From DATAXS01 sp036266715 (GTDB lineage Bacteria > Patescibacteriota > Minisyncoccia > UBA6257 > 2-01-FULL-56-20), in the NCBI GenBank assembly GCA_036266715.1, contig DATAXS010000012.1:1-44916 (forward strand): DNA of 44,916 nucleotides. The letters are read 5' to 3'. The position numbers and the translations under genes are program-made. The first letter of the stretch is position 1, and every line of letters starts with the position of its first letter. The notes beneath the pieces are model-generated. The model ran no database searches. It saw nothing but the letters and a program-made list of their open reading frames with translations, and was not told the DNA's origin. Below, piece by piece: positions 22,642-30,432 of this stretch.

Positions 22642-23424
22642 ATGCGGCAAAACGGCAATGGCAATCGGCAAGACAACCGGCAATCCGGCAAAACGGATCC
22701 GGCAATAATAAAGGCATATGAAATATGCTATGCCCTTTTCCGGATTGGGGCGAAGCTCCAGAACGCGGCCTTTGCCGAATCATTGGAGCGGCAAGCGCTT
22801 CGCTTGCTGAATGAGGCCATAGACGCCAACGGGGCAAAGATGCAGGATGCGGCAACGGCAATCGGCTATCTCGTGGGGTTCGGAGAGGGTATTGGATTCA
22901 TCCATCCAGGGAATGCGGAAACCATAAAAACCGAGCTCGGTGCTTTGAGCGAGCTTACGGTTTTGCCGGTTAGGACGGGATCCTCCGAAGAGGTGTCATT
23001 GGAGGATATTTTTTCTAAAAAACAGGAGCCGCTTTTTGGCGGTGGCGGCGCGGGCAAATCGGCAAGTGTCCCGGCAAACGGCAAAAGCCAATCCGGCAAT
23101 GCGGCAAAGAATAATAATGCGGCAAGCGGCAATTCGGCAATCCGGCAACCGGCAATGCGGCAAAACGAACCACCGGCTGATTTGCCGGAATTGAAATTTG
23201 ATAACGGCAACGGTGAATCCGGCAATGATAATCCGGCAATGCGGCAAACGGCAATTTTGGAGAAAATCAGGCAATCCGGCAATTGCCGATTAAAAGAGAT
23301 AGTTGAGCTTTTGCCGGATGCAAGCGAAAGGACCATCCGCTACGATCTGCAATCCCTCGTGGAGCAAAACTTGGTGGAGAGGGTGGGGAGTGGTGGCCCG
23401 ATGGTGTTCTACCGCCCCCGGTAG
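22642..23424 (+). CDS. DeoR-type HTH protein encoded by a CGGCAA-repeat-rich gene
   Basis: A 260-aa protein. A short Asn/Gly/Arg/Gln tail precedes a conserved helical domain (about residues 18-105, AYEICYALFRIGAKLQNAAF; LLNEAIDANGAKMQDAATA). A low-complexity stretch rich in Asn, Gly, Ala, Arg and Gln follows (about 135-205). The C-terminal winged HTH of DeoR type (about 205-258) includes ILEKIRQSGNCRLKEIVELL, ERTIRYDLQSLVEQNLVERV and PMVFYRPR. The DNA holds 26 CGGCAA and 5 TTGCCG in all three reading frames, often 7-8 bp apart, so the repeat is a DNA-level feature and the odd protein composition follows from it. The start at 22642 follows from the promoter. Probably a transcription regulator. 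Confidence 0.8.
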   Translation: MRQNGNGNRQDNRQSGKTDPAIIKAYEICYALFRIGAKLQNAAFAESLERQALRLLNEAIDANGAKMQDAATAIGYLVGFGEGIGFIHPGNAETIKTELGALSELTVLPVRTGSSEEVSLEDIFSKKQEPLFGGGGAGKSASVPANGKSQSGNAAKNNNAASGNSAIRQPAMRQNEPPADLPELKFDNGNGESGNDNPAMRQTAILEKIRQSGNCRLKEIVELLPDASERTIRYDLQSLVEQNLVERVGSGGPMVFYRPR

Positions 23425-23475
23425 GGAAGGTTGCGCAAATAGGCATAAAAAGGTAACCTTTCCTACGTATTTGCG
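23421..23475 (+). promoter_or_regulatory. interleaved inverted repeats at the start of the 23.4-23.8 kb gap
   Basis: GTAGGGAAGGTT (23421-23432) pairs with AACCTTTCCTAC (23455-23466), one G-U. CGCAAATA (23434-23441) pairs with TATTTGCG (23468-23475), which touches the -10 of the RNA promoter. The two pairings interlock, so both cannot form as simple hairpins at once. CAAATAGGCATAAAA in the middle is shared with the pilM upstream region. Confidence 0.5.
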
Positions 23476-23476
23476 T

Positions 23477-23482
23477 TATAAT
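23477..23482 (+). promoter_or_regulatory. -10 box TATAAT of the small RNA
   Basis: TATAAT predicts a start near 23489. No strong -35 is visible; the inverted repeat upstream could bind an activator or repressor. Confidence 0.5.
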
Positions 23483-23488
23483 ACAAGC

Positions 23489-23600
23489 AAAGGTTAGAGG
23501 TCGGTGTGAGGCTGACCCCAATACCTTATTCACTAGTAAACCCGGCAATTTTGCCAGGTTTGGTTATTGGAAACAGCCTCGCCCAAAAGCGAGTTTTTTC
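23489..23600 (+). ncRNA. candidate structured small RNA, about 110 nt, with intrinsic terminator
   Basis: No reading frame of note. Elements in order: AAGGT/ACCTT (23490-23494 with 23523-23527) enclosing GGTC/GACC; a strong hairpin AAACC-C-GGCAA-TT-TTGCC-A-GGTTT (23538-23561); and a terminator CTCGC-CCAAAA-GCGAG with TTTTTTC and more T (23578-23600). CCAATACC (23517-23524) can instead pair with GGTTATTGG (23562-23570), excluding the first stem, so two states are possible. It matches no RNA class I know. It lies 184 nt before the giant surface-protein gene and may be its leader control or an independent RNA. Confidence 0.55.
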
Positions 23601-23783
23601 TTTTTTATCCCCTCACATCCCCCTGATAACGATCCCGTTTTCTCCCTTCTTCCCGCTGTCGTCACCTCACAGCGATCGCGGATAAGGATGGAGAGGGCGG
23701 TTCCTAAAACAGTTTAAAAACTAAAAGGTCGACGGCCAAACGGTCGATATCTTCTAAAAATTGTCGAAAAATTAAATTAATAA
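23601..23783 (+). promoter_or_regulatory. upstream region of the PG-binding protein gene with three GTCGA motifs
   Basis: No gene. A pyrimidine-rich stretch (about 23601-23665) is followed by an AT-rich leader with AAAGGTCGA (23724-23732), CGGTCGA (23741-23747) and TTGTCGA (about 23761). AAAGGTCG is shared with the leaders at 1772, 28079 and 40441. I cannot name a convincing -10/-35 pair, nor a Shine-Dalgarno before the ATG at 23784. Confidence 0.4.
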
Positions 23784-26700
23784 ATGAATAGTAAAAAGTT
23801 AGTTTCGGTAGCTTTGACGGCGACCACCCTCGTGTGGGCGCTCGGCATCGCTGCCCTCCCCCTCGCGAACGCACAGTCAACGTCTGACCTTCAGGCTCAG
23901 ATCGCGGCTTTGCTCGCGCAGATCCAGCAACTGCAGTCGCAGCTTAACGCTTCGACGGGTAGCACGACCACTTCTTCAATGACGTACGATTTCACCACTG
24001 ACCTCACCATTGGTTCAACCGGCGCCGAAGTGACGCAGCTCCAACAGTTCTTGATCAGCGGAGGATACCTCACCGCGGTCTCGGCGCCGACCGGCTACTT
24101 CGGTACTCTTACCCAAGCGGCTGTGTCTGCGTTCCAGGCAGCGAACGGTATTACCCCGACTGCTGGATACTTTGGTCCTAAGACCAGGGCATTCATCAAC
24201 GCAATGAGCACGACGAGCACGGGCACTGGCACGACGACCGGCACAACCGGTACGACCGTTCCGGCGACTGGTCTCTCGGTCTCTGTTGCTTCCACAAACC
24301 CGGCGGCGGGTTCGCTCGTGACGTCGGCTTCCGGCAACACGGCAGCAGCTCGCATTCCGATTCTTGCGATAAGCCTTACGGCATCCAACTCGGGTGCAGT
24401 AACGGTCTCGCAGATAAACGTCCACAAGAATGGCGTTCTCTCAGATGCTTCAATCAACGGTGCGTACTTGATCCAAAACGGTCAGGTGCTCTACCAATAC
24501 AATTCGCTTAGCAGCGGCGTAATCTCTTTCTCCGGCATGAACCTTTCGGTTCCGGCTGGGCAAACGGTAACGCTCCAAGTTGCTATCGACCCTGCTCCGG
24601 GCCTTTCGCCTGGGAACACGGTGAGCTTCTCCGTGAACTCCGCTTCGGACATCACGGCGTTTGATGTGAACAACAATTCACTCACGCCGTCCGGTTCGTT
24701 CCCCTTGAACGGCAACACGTTCACGGCGACGACGGTCAGCAACCCGCCCGTTGCGGGCTTGACGATCCAATCTTCTTCCATCGCGACGCAGGTTACTGCG
24801 GGAACGCAGAACAACATCGTGTGGGCAGGAACCTTCAATGGTCAGAACAGTTTGACCTGGCTTGAAGGCCTCAACTTCACGGTCATCGGTTCTGCCAGCA
24901 ATGGCGACATCCGGAACGTGAAGCTCTTTGTAAACGGCACGCAGGTCGGACCGACCTTGGCGACCGTTTCGCAGAACGGCACGGCTTACTTCAACCTCGC
25001 TTCTGCTCCGGCATCGCTTAGCACCGGCAACAACAACGTGCAGGTGTACGCGGACGTCATGGGTTCACCGAACAAGAACTTCCAGTTCGAAATCTTGAAC
25101 TCCTACGACGTGAACGCGGTTGACTCGCAGTACAACGTACCGATTGCGGTAACGTTGGGCAGCGGCCTGAACAACCAGACCGCCTATGAGGTGATGATTC
25201 AGCAGGGTCAGATTACGGTATCGCAGGATTCCGGTACGCCCACGGGCAACATTGCCGTTGGCCAGTCTGGTGTCACGATAGCGAAGTTTGACGTCTATGC
25301 AGCTGGTGAGCCCGTCAAGGTCAAATTCCTTGGCTTCCAGTTGTCCCTCACTGGTGTTGCAACGAGTTCTGGTGCAACCAGCATAGGTTCCTTCGTGAAG
25401 AACATCGCATTGGTTGACGATGCGGGTGGCCAGGTGGGTAGTACCATCAACACGCCTCCGTCGAGCAACTCGTGTGATAACACGACGGGTCTATCAGGTT
25501 ACTCGACAACCAGCGCTGGCCAGAGCACTATCACGGCGAGCACTGTGAATTATGTTGATTGTTTCGGAACCTCTGGTTCACCGATCAACTACATCATTCC
25601 GGCGAACACGACCCGCGTCCTTTCGCTCAAGGCTGACATCCAGTCACTTCCGGCTGGTGCGACCTTCGGCTCGGTGGTGGGTAGTCTCTTGACTGAATCT
25701 GGCAACTTGCAGGGCATGATCTCAAACGCCCAGAGCAACAGCTCTGGCGCGCAGGGGAGCTCGCTTTCCTTGCAGTCCAGCTTGCTTGGCGTGACCGCCA
25801 ATTCGGCCTACGGTAGCCAAACCGTTACGCCGAACACTTCGGGCGCTCACATTGGTTCGTACGCCTTCACGGCTTCGTCCGCGAGTGGCGTAACGATCAA
25901 CACATTAAGCTTGAAGGTGTATCCGAACACCGTGAGCAACGCGGAAACGTCGGACATCCAGAACCTCAAGGTTATGGTAAACGGCGCGCAGTTCGGCAAC
26001 ACGTATGGCGTGGTACCCGACAATGGTACGTATTCCTTCTCTGGCACGGCCTTCACGGTCCCTGCCGGCGGTACGACCTATGTTGACGTGTACGGCGACA
26101 TTCTCTCGAGTGCGACGAGTTCAGCGTCCATTCCGACCTCACCTGCTGGTGCGACGCAGATAACTGGTTGCTCCGGTACGAGCATTGTTTCTTACGGCTC
26201 GGTATCGTGCACCGCGACGCCTGTCGGTCAGCAGTTGACGATTGCGACGCAAGGCAACACGCAGGTATCGATTGGTCTTGACTCTTCCGCTCCGGCGTCG
26301 AGCCAACTCGTAATGGGTTCCACTGGTAACACGTTGGCGGCATACCGCTTGTCGGAAACCTCCAACATCGAGCCGGTGAAAGTGACCGATCTCACGATCA
26401 GTCAGGTAACCTCTGCGACGACTTCGGCATACCAGAATGTGACGCTCTACAACGGCTCCACGGTGGTCGGTACATCCGGCTCCGCGTCCAGCACGGGTAC
26501 GGGCTTCACGTACACATTCCACTTCGCGACTCCGGTCATCATCCCGCAAGCGAATTCGCTTACGCTTAGCTTGAAGGGTGACATAGCGTCGTACAACTCC
26601 ATCGGTAGTACTGGAGTAGACGACACGACTTCCACCTTCAACTTGGCGACCTCGTCCATTACGGCGTTGGGCGCAAGTTCCAACTTCCCGGTGACGAATG

Positions 26701-27278
26701 TCTCCGGTGGCGCGACAGGTAACACCATGACGGTGCTCCGCACGACGCTCACCCCGAGTGCGACGGCCCTTGGCAACACCACGGGTCGTACGAAATCGGC
26801 GGTGGACAGTCTTGCAAACATCACCTTCACGGCAAACAGCGCAGGCTCTGCGATGTTGAAGAATTTGACTCTCAACTTCACGGGCAGCGCGGTTTCATCC
26901 TCCGCATTCGCGGCAGATGTAAACCTCCTCGACCAGAACAACCTGGATGTTGTCGCGAATGATAACGCGACGGTCACATCGACTTCGTGTTCTTCTACGG
27001 GTGCCTGTACGCTTATATGGACCTTCAACACGACCTCGACTCCGTTCGTGGTCTCCGGTGGTTCGTCCTATGTGTTCACGCTCCGCTTGAACGACACGGC
27101 GAATGGCGTTGGGGTAGCGACGGGCAACGCTTCGGTCAGCTTGGGTGTAACAATCCAGAACACGACGAGCACGCAGTACTATGACGCCGGCCAAGCAAGC
27201 GGCGCGAGTACGGTTAGCTTGCCGACGACGCTTGTTCCGCTCAACGTGAACTCGATCACGTTCGCTCAGAACTCCTAG
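23784..27278 (+). CDS. giant secreted protein with N-terminal peptidoglycan-binding domain
   Basis: A 1164-aa exported surface protein. The signal peptide spans residues 1-30 (ends PLANAQ). A Gln/Leu coiled coil (about 33-56, LQAQIAALLAQIQQLQSQL) comes next. A PG_binding_1 domain (about 72-142) contains GSTGAEVTQLQQFLISGGYL, TGYFGTLTQAAVSAFQ and GYFGPKTRAFIN. A Thr/Gly linker then leads to about 950 residues of repetitive beta-sandwich-like sequence very rich in Ser, Thr, Gly and Asn, with recurring VPAG-T-L-V-D blocks. Such proteins are common in Parcubacteria and may form an S-layer-like or adhesive coat anchored to the wall. A strong terminator follows. Confidence 0.9.
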   Translation: MNSKKLVSVALTATTLVWALGIAALPLANAQSTSDLQAQIAALLAQIQQLQSQLNASTGSTTTSSMTYDFTTDLTIGSTGAEVTQLQQFLISGGYLTAVSAPTGYFGTLTQAAVSAFQAANGITPTAGYFGPKTRAFINAMSTTSTGTGTTTGTTGTTVPATGLSVSVASTNPAAGSLVTSASGNTAAARIPILAISLTASNSGAVTVSQINVHKNGVLSDASINGAYLIQNGQVLYQYNSLSSGVISFSGMNLSVPAGQTVTLQVAIDPAPGLSPGNTVSFSVNSASDITAFDVNNNSLTPSGSFPLNGNTFTATTVSNPPVAGLTIQSSSIATQVTAGTQNNIVWAGTFNGQNSLTWLEGLNFTVIGSASNGDIRNVKLFVNGTQVGPTLATVSQNGTAYFNLASAPASLSTGNNNVQVYADVMGSPNKNFQFEILNSYDVNAVDSQYNVPIAVTLGSGLNNQTAYEVMIQQGQITVSQDSGTPTGNIAVGQSGVTIAKFDVYAAGEPVKVKFLGFQLSLTGVATSSGATSIGSFVKNIALVDDAGGQVGSTINTPPSSNSCDNTTGLSGYSTTSAGQSTITASTVNYVDCFGTSGSPINYIIPANTTRVLSLKADIQSLPAGATFGSVVGSLLTESGNLQGMISNAQSNSSGAQGSSLSLQSSLLGVTANSAYGSQTVTPNTSGAHIGSYAFTASSASGVTINTLSLKVYPNTVSNAETSDIQNLKVMVNGAQFGNTYGVVPDNGTYSFSGTAFTVPAGGTTYVDVYGDILSSATSSASIPTSPAGATQITGCSGTSIVSYGSVSCTATPVGQQLTIATQGNTQVSIGLDSSAPASSQLVMGSTGNTLAAYRLSETSNIEPVKVTDLTISQVTSATTSAYQNVTLYNGSTVVGTSGSASSTGTGFTYTFHFATPVIIPQANSLTLSLKGDIASYNSIGSTGVDDTTSTFNLATSSITALGASSNFPVTNVSGGATGNTMTVLRTTLTPSATALGNTTGRTKSAVDSLANITFTANSAGSAMLKNLTLNFTGSAVSSSAFAADVNLLDQNNLDVVANDNATVTSTSCSSTGACTLIWTFNTTSTPFVVSGGSSYVFTLRLNDTANGVGVATGNASVSLGVTIQNTTSTQYYDAGQASGASTVSLPTTLVPLNVNSITFAQNS

Positions 27279-27318
27279 TTCGACGCACTTTCTCTCCGCT
27301 TGTGACGGAGAAGAAATC

Positions 27319-27346
27319 AAAAGGCCCCCTTTATTGGGGGCCTTTT
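27319..27346 (+). terminator. intrinsic terminator of the PG-binding protein gene
   Basis: AAAAGGCCCCC-TTTATT-GGGGGCCTTTT, an 11-bp perfect stem whose 3' side ends in four T. A smaller hairpin TCTCCG/CGGAGA precedes it. Confidence 0.9.
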
Positions 27347-27420
27347 GCGTGGGAGGGAATTTGCGGCGGGGAACCGATTCCTTTTAACAATCTTTTAATG
27401 CAGGCGTGGTATGAAGGGGT

Positions 27421-27960
27421 ATGCCCGAAAGATCAGCAAGCTCATCGCCCGCGATCCCGCTCGAGATAATTGAGCAGCGAATTTACCTTATCCGCGGCCG
27501 GAAGGTCATATTGGATAGCGATCTGGCGGAACTCTATGGCGTTGAAACAAAAAATTTCAATAAAGCAGTGAAACGGAATCTCGGCCGTTTTCCTCAAGAT
27601 TTTATGTTTAAACTTACGCAAGGAGAGGCGGATAACTTGAGGTTCCAAATTGGAACCTCAAGTTGGGGCGGTAGACGATATCTGCCATACGTTTTCACGG
27701 AGCAAGGCGTGGCGATGCTCTCCAGCGTCCTTAAAAGCGAGCAAGCTATCAGGGTAAATATCGCTATTATGCGCGTCTTTGCCCGCCTGCGGGAACTTCT
27801 TGCGAGCCATGCCGAACTTCTGCGGCGGCTGGACGATCTTGAACGGGAGCAGAAGGAACAGGGCGGACAGATAGAGCTTATCTTCGGGGCGATTCGAAAA
27901 CTGATAGAGCAGCCGATGGAGGAGCTGCCGGATCGGGAGGAAAAGAAGTTCGGCTTTTGA
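27421..27960 (+). CDS. ORF6N-domain protein
   Basis: A 179-aa protein with the ORF6N DNA-binding domain (about residues 11-100): IEQRIYLIRGRKVILDSDLA, ELYGVETKNFNKAVKRNLGR, FPQDFMFKLT, then GGRRYLPYVFTEQGVAML. The helical C terminus (LLASHAELLRRLDDLERE onward) looks like a coiled coil. ORF6N proteins are found in phages as antirepressor-like factors and scattered on bacterial chromosomes; the role here is unknown. A 31-bp perfect palindrome (27634-27664) lies inside the coding sequence, and a 15-bp palindrome follows directly after the stop. No phage genes are near, so it appears to be a lone accessory gene. Confidence 0.88.
   Translation: MPERSASSSPAIPLEIIEQRIYLIRGRKVILDSDLAELYGVETKNFNKAVKRNLGRFPQDFMFKLTQGEADNLRFQIGTSSWGGRRYLPYVFTEQGVAMLSSVLKSEQAIRVNIAIMRVFARLRELLASHAELLRRLDDLEREQKEQGGQIELIFGAIRKLIEQPMEELPDREEKKFGF
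27634..27664. repeat. 31-bp perfect palindrome inside the ORF6N gene
   Basis: AACTTGAGGTTCCAA, one central A, then the exact reverse complement to 27664. It encodes the conserved stretch NLRFQIGTSS, so a protein constraint and a perfect 15-bp inverted repeat coincide. Confidence 0.9.
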
Positions 27961-27961
27961 C

Positions 27962-27976
27962 ATCGCAAATTGCGAT
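27962..27976. repeat. 15-bp palindrome after ORF6N stop
   Basis: ATCGCAA-A-TTGCGAT begins one base after the ORF6N stop codon. It has the same CAA-A-TTG centre as the palindrome inside the gene and could be an operator or RNA hairpin. Confidence 0.6.
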
Positions 27977-28049
27977 ACCAAACGGGGTGATCAGAATTAG
28001 CCTCAACGTGAGGCCAGTTGACCCCCTTGTCGCCAAATACCCCTTATTT

Positions 28050-28058
28050 TGCTATACT
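28050..28058 (+). promoter_or_regulatory. hup extended -10 (TGC-TATACT)
   Basis: TGC-TATACT predicts a start near 28065 and a leader of about 44 nt containing AAAGGTCG (28079-28086). This is one of the few units with a real 5' leader. Confidence 0.6.
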
Positions 28059-28108
28059 TATGGGGAACTCAAATCACCAAAGGTCGGGAAATCAAAGGAT
28101 AATGCTCA

Positions 28109-28384
28109 ATGAACAAAAAGGGATTGGTTGAGGCGGTCATGAAGGCCGCGGAGATCGAGACGAAATCGGCGGCGGAAAAGGCCACGGAAGCGGTCTTTGA
28201 GACCATCGTGAAGACCCTTGGGCGTGGCGAAGAGGTCGCCATCGCGGGCTTTGGGACCTTCCGGGTCTACAAGCGCGCGGCGCGCGAAGGCCGGAACCCC
28301 AAGACGGGCGAAAAGATACAGATCAAGGCGTCCGTAAAGCCGAAGTTCCGCGCGGGAAAGCTCCTCAAGGAGGCAGTCAAATAA
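28109..28384 (+). CDS. hup: HU-family DNA-binding protein
   Basis: A 91-aa HU/IHF-fold nucleoid protein. MNKKGLVEAVMKAAEIETKS is the N-terminal helical hairpin, VAIAGFGTFRVYKRAAREGR the first strands, and NPKTGEKIQIKASVKPKFR the DNA-minor-groove beta arm with the intercalating Pro in RNPKTG. It bends and compacts DNA. AAAGGA lies 11-16 nt before the ATG. A 32-bp perfect hairpin starts 5 nt after the stop. Confidence 0.95.
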   Translation: MNKKGLVEAVMKAAEIETKSAAEKATEAVFETIVKTLGRGEEVAIAGFGTFRVYKRAAREGRNPKTGEKIQIKASVKPKFRAGKLLKEAVK

Positions 28385-28389
28385 AGTCG

Positions 28390-28465
28390 GCACATATAAC
28401 AAAGGGGGGTTTTGAAAAGAGTACTAAGAAGGGCTCTTTTCAAAACCCCCCTTTGTTATATGTGC
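28390..28465. repeat. 32-bp perfect hairpin between hup and the secreted-protein gene (copy B1)
   Basis: 28390-28421 and 28434-28465 are exact complements (32 bp) around the loop TACTAAGAAGGG. The inner part TTTGAAAAGAG plus loop recurs in inverted orientation at 31824-31889, while the outer arms (here GCACATATAACAAAGG onward) are different. It lies between convergent genes and has no U-run. Confidence 0.9.
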
Positions 28466-28483
28466 ATCCTTTCTTAGCCACCC

Positions 28484-29275
28484 TTATTGTCCGGAGGCCG
28501 AGGATGCGGCGGGGAGAAGCTGCTGCACGATGGTGCTTATGTTCGAAAATTTCTGGTAGGCGTCCGAGAGCGATTGGAGCGAAGAGGTGATGAGCGAGAG
28601 GGTCGCTTCGGATGGTTCGGACTGCATGAGCGCGTTTTCCGCGGAGTTGTTTTCTTGGACTGCGGTCGTGATGAGCGACTGCGCGCTCGTGAGATCCTGC
28701 GCGAGGTCAGGGTTCGGCGCGGCTTGTTCCATAAATGAGACCAGGTTTTGTACCTCGCCGAGGCGGTTTTGCGCGGTCGTAAAAAGGTTTTGATTCTCGG
28801 ACCACAGGACGAAGTTGGCGACCTGGTCTGCAAGGGGATCGTACGTGCCGGCCCGCCACGCAAGGATCTCGTTCGCTACCCCTTCCGTGCCCGCAATGCC
28901 GGCATTGTTCACCTTTGCGAACTCAAGGCCGTAGTAGTTCATGGCGTCATCCAATTTGCCGGAGAGCTGGGATTGGAGCGCGGCGGTGGCCGCGTTCGTT
29001 TGGACGCCTGCGAGGTCCGTCTGGAGCGCCTGGACGTTCTCTTCCGCGCACGTGATGATGCGGGTGAGGAGCGCCTTCCGGGCCGCAAGTTCGGCGGTGA
29101 GGCTCTGTGCCTGCGCGGCGGCTATTGCCGCGAGATCATCCTGCGTGATGGTGCACGTGGGGGTCGCGGCCTGTGCCACAGTCTGGGCTTGGGCAAGCGG
29201 GGCAGCCAAAACGCCCACAGCGAGGAAAAACGCGGCGAACAGCGCACCTATGAAAGCGGTTTTGGAATAGTTCAC
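28484..29275 (-). CDS. secreted helical protein of the sigma-factor module (DUF5667-like)
   Basis: A 263-aa exported protein. The signal peptide spans residues 1-31 (IGALFAAFFLAVGVLAAPLA, ends AQAQ). The mature part is all-helical and rich in Ala, Gln, Leu and Asn (ALQTDLAGVQTNAATAALQ) with one early Cys pair. Helical secreted proteins of the DUF5667 kind occur beside ECF sigma factors in Patescibacteria and other bacteria; I assign by that architecture and context, not by a match I can run. The start is GTG at 29275. It is the last gene of a three-gene set after the sigma factor and its membrane partner. Function unknown, possibly envelope sensing. Confidence 0.7.
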   Translation of the reverse strand: MNYSKTAFIGALFAAFFLAVGVLAAPLAQAQTVAQAATPTCTITQDDLAAIAAAQAQSLTAELAARKALLTRIITCAEENVQALQTDLAGVQTNAATAALQSQLSGKLDDAMNYYGLEFAKVNNAGIAGTEGVANEILAWRAGTYDPLADQVANFVLWSENQNLFTTAQNRLGEVQNLVSFMEQAAPNPDLAQDLTSAQSLITTAVQENNSAENALMQSEPSEATLSLITSSLQSLSDAYQKFSNISTIVQQLLPAASSASGQ

Positions 29276-29321
29276 GGGTTTGGTTATCGGATACTAGCTT
29301 ACAATAAAAACGGCCGAATGC

Positions 29322-29846
29322 CTATTGGCCAAGCGCCTGGAGGGCCTGGTCAAGAGTAACCGTCGTAGTTGCGGAACTCGTGGCGCTTGAGCTTGCTCCC
29401 GCGCCCGGGACGCCGTTTATGGCCGTGGAAGACGCAAAGAGCGATGCGGTTGCGGGAGTCGTTGCGCCTGCCGTGGAAGAGCTTACGGACACGCTCGTGA
29501 TCGGCGCCGTGGACTCGGCCGCGGGTTCGCTGTAGTTCAATTGGGCGAGCTCTATCTGCATATCAATAGCTTCTGCTTCCGCGTGCAAGCTTGAGGGGTC
29601 AATTGCGGAATACTTCATAGGCGCAAGTTCGGAGCCGGGGAGCCCGCCGAGCACGATGAATATGAAAAATACGGTGAGCGCCACGGCCACGCCGGTCTCT
29701 ACGATAGTGAGGATGGTCCGACGCACGGTCCAGGGCTTCCGCGTGGCACCGGGCTCCACAGCCAAAATCGCCCGCTTGGAAGTGGCTGAATAGGACGCGT
29801 CAGGTTCAATATTCTTAAATTGTTTGAGGATTTCCTGGATGTTCAT
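29322..29846 (-). CDS. single-pass membrane protein, putative anti-sigma partner
   Basis: A 174-aa protein with a cytoplasmic N terminus of about 45 residues (NIQEILKQFKNIEPDASYSA) and one transmembrane helix (about 47-67, LTIVETGVAVALTVFFIFIV). The outer tail is rich in Ala, Ser and Thr. It starts 5 nt after the sigma-factor stop, so it is translated from the same message. Position and topology fit an anti-sigma factor holding the ECF sigma at the membrane, but no zinc-binding anti-sigma motif (HxxxCxxC) is present. The role is inferred from context only. Confidence 0.65.
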   Translation of the reverse strand: MNIQEILKQFKNIEPDASYSATSKRAILAVEPGATRKPWTVRRTILTIVETGVAVALTVFFIFIVLGGLPGSELAPMKYSAIDPSSLHAEAEAIDMQIELAQLNYSEPAAESTAPITSVSVSSSTAGATTPATASLFASSTAINGVPGAGASSSATSSATTTVTLDQALQALGQ

Positions 29847-29851
29847 AGCTT

Positions 29852-30397
29852 TTATTCTTCGCTTTCGCCCATGATCCGCTGAAGTTCTTTTATTGCGCGG
29901 TGCTGCATGAGTTTTACTGCACCCTCGCTCTTGTGGAGCATCTGCGCAATTTCTTTCAATGAGAGTTCTTCTATAAAGCGGAAGACGATGATGTCCTGAT
30001 AATCCGACTTGAGCTCGCCGATCGCTTTCCTTACTTTCTCTACGTCCAGCTTGAGCGAAAGGTCGAACGTCGCGCTCGCGGGAAGGACAAAATACTCGGG
30101 ATCCATCTTTTCCAAGCTGGTTTCGTTCTTCTTCGCGCGATAGTGGTCAACGACCTGGTTCCGCGCGATCTGGTAGAGCCAACTGGAGAACGGATGTCCC
30201 TGATATTTGTATCCCTTGATGTTCTGCCATGCGGCGAGGAACACCTGGTGGGTAATATCCTCGGCATCCTCACGGCGCGCAACTTTCACAAGGACGAACC
30301 GATAGATCATCGGTTGGTAATGCTCAAATAGCGTGCCAAATGCCGAGGATTTACCCCCGACGGCCTGCTTTATAATGGCTTGTTCACCGTCTAACAT
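29852..30397 (-). CDS. ECF-type RNA polymerase sigma factor
   Basis: A 181-aa sigma-70-family factor of the extracytoplasmic-function group. Region 2 spans about residues 20-85 (FGTLFEHYQPMIYRFVL, EDAEDITHQVFLAAWQN, FSSWLYQIARNQVVDHYR). Region 4 spans about 120-172 (LKSDYQDIIVFRFIEELSLK, EIAQMLHKSEGAVKLMQHRA). It directs RNA polymerase to a small regulon. It starts 7 nt after TATAAC, and the promoter spacer carries two direct 7-bp repeats. It leads the operon with the membrane and secreted proteins downstream. Confidence 0.92.
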   Translation of the reverse strand: MLDGEQAIIKQAVGGKSSAFGTLFEHYQPMIYRFVLVKVARREDAEDITHQVFLAAWQNIKGYKYQGHPFSSWLYQIARNQVVDHYRAKKNETSLEKMDPEYFVLPASATFDLSLKLDVEKVRKAIGELKSDYQDIIVFRFIEELSLKEIAQMLHKSEGAVKLMQHRAIKELQRIMGESEE

Positions 30398-30404
30398 AGG
30401 GAAC

Positions 30405-30432
30405 GTTATAACTGGTTACTGGTTACTGCAAC
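30405..30432 (-). promoter_or_regulatory. sigma-operon promoter with 7-bp repeats in the spacer
   Basis: On the minus strand TATAAC (30405-30410) ends 7 nt before the ATG at 30397. TTGCAG or GTTGCA lies 15-16 nt upstream. The spacer is two direct repeats, plus-strand ACTGGTT at 30411 and 30418, plus a partial third. AAATAGGCGTAAAA is about 60 nt further up (30458-30471). Confidence 0.5.

Noticed and set aside
23041..23290. CRISPR-like array suggested by the regular CGGCAA spacing
   Set aside because: Repeat unit is only 6-8 bp with no unique spacers of 25-40 bp and no cas genes; it is inside a coding sequence.
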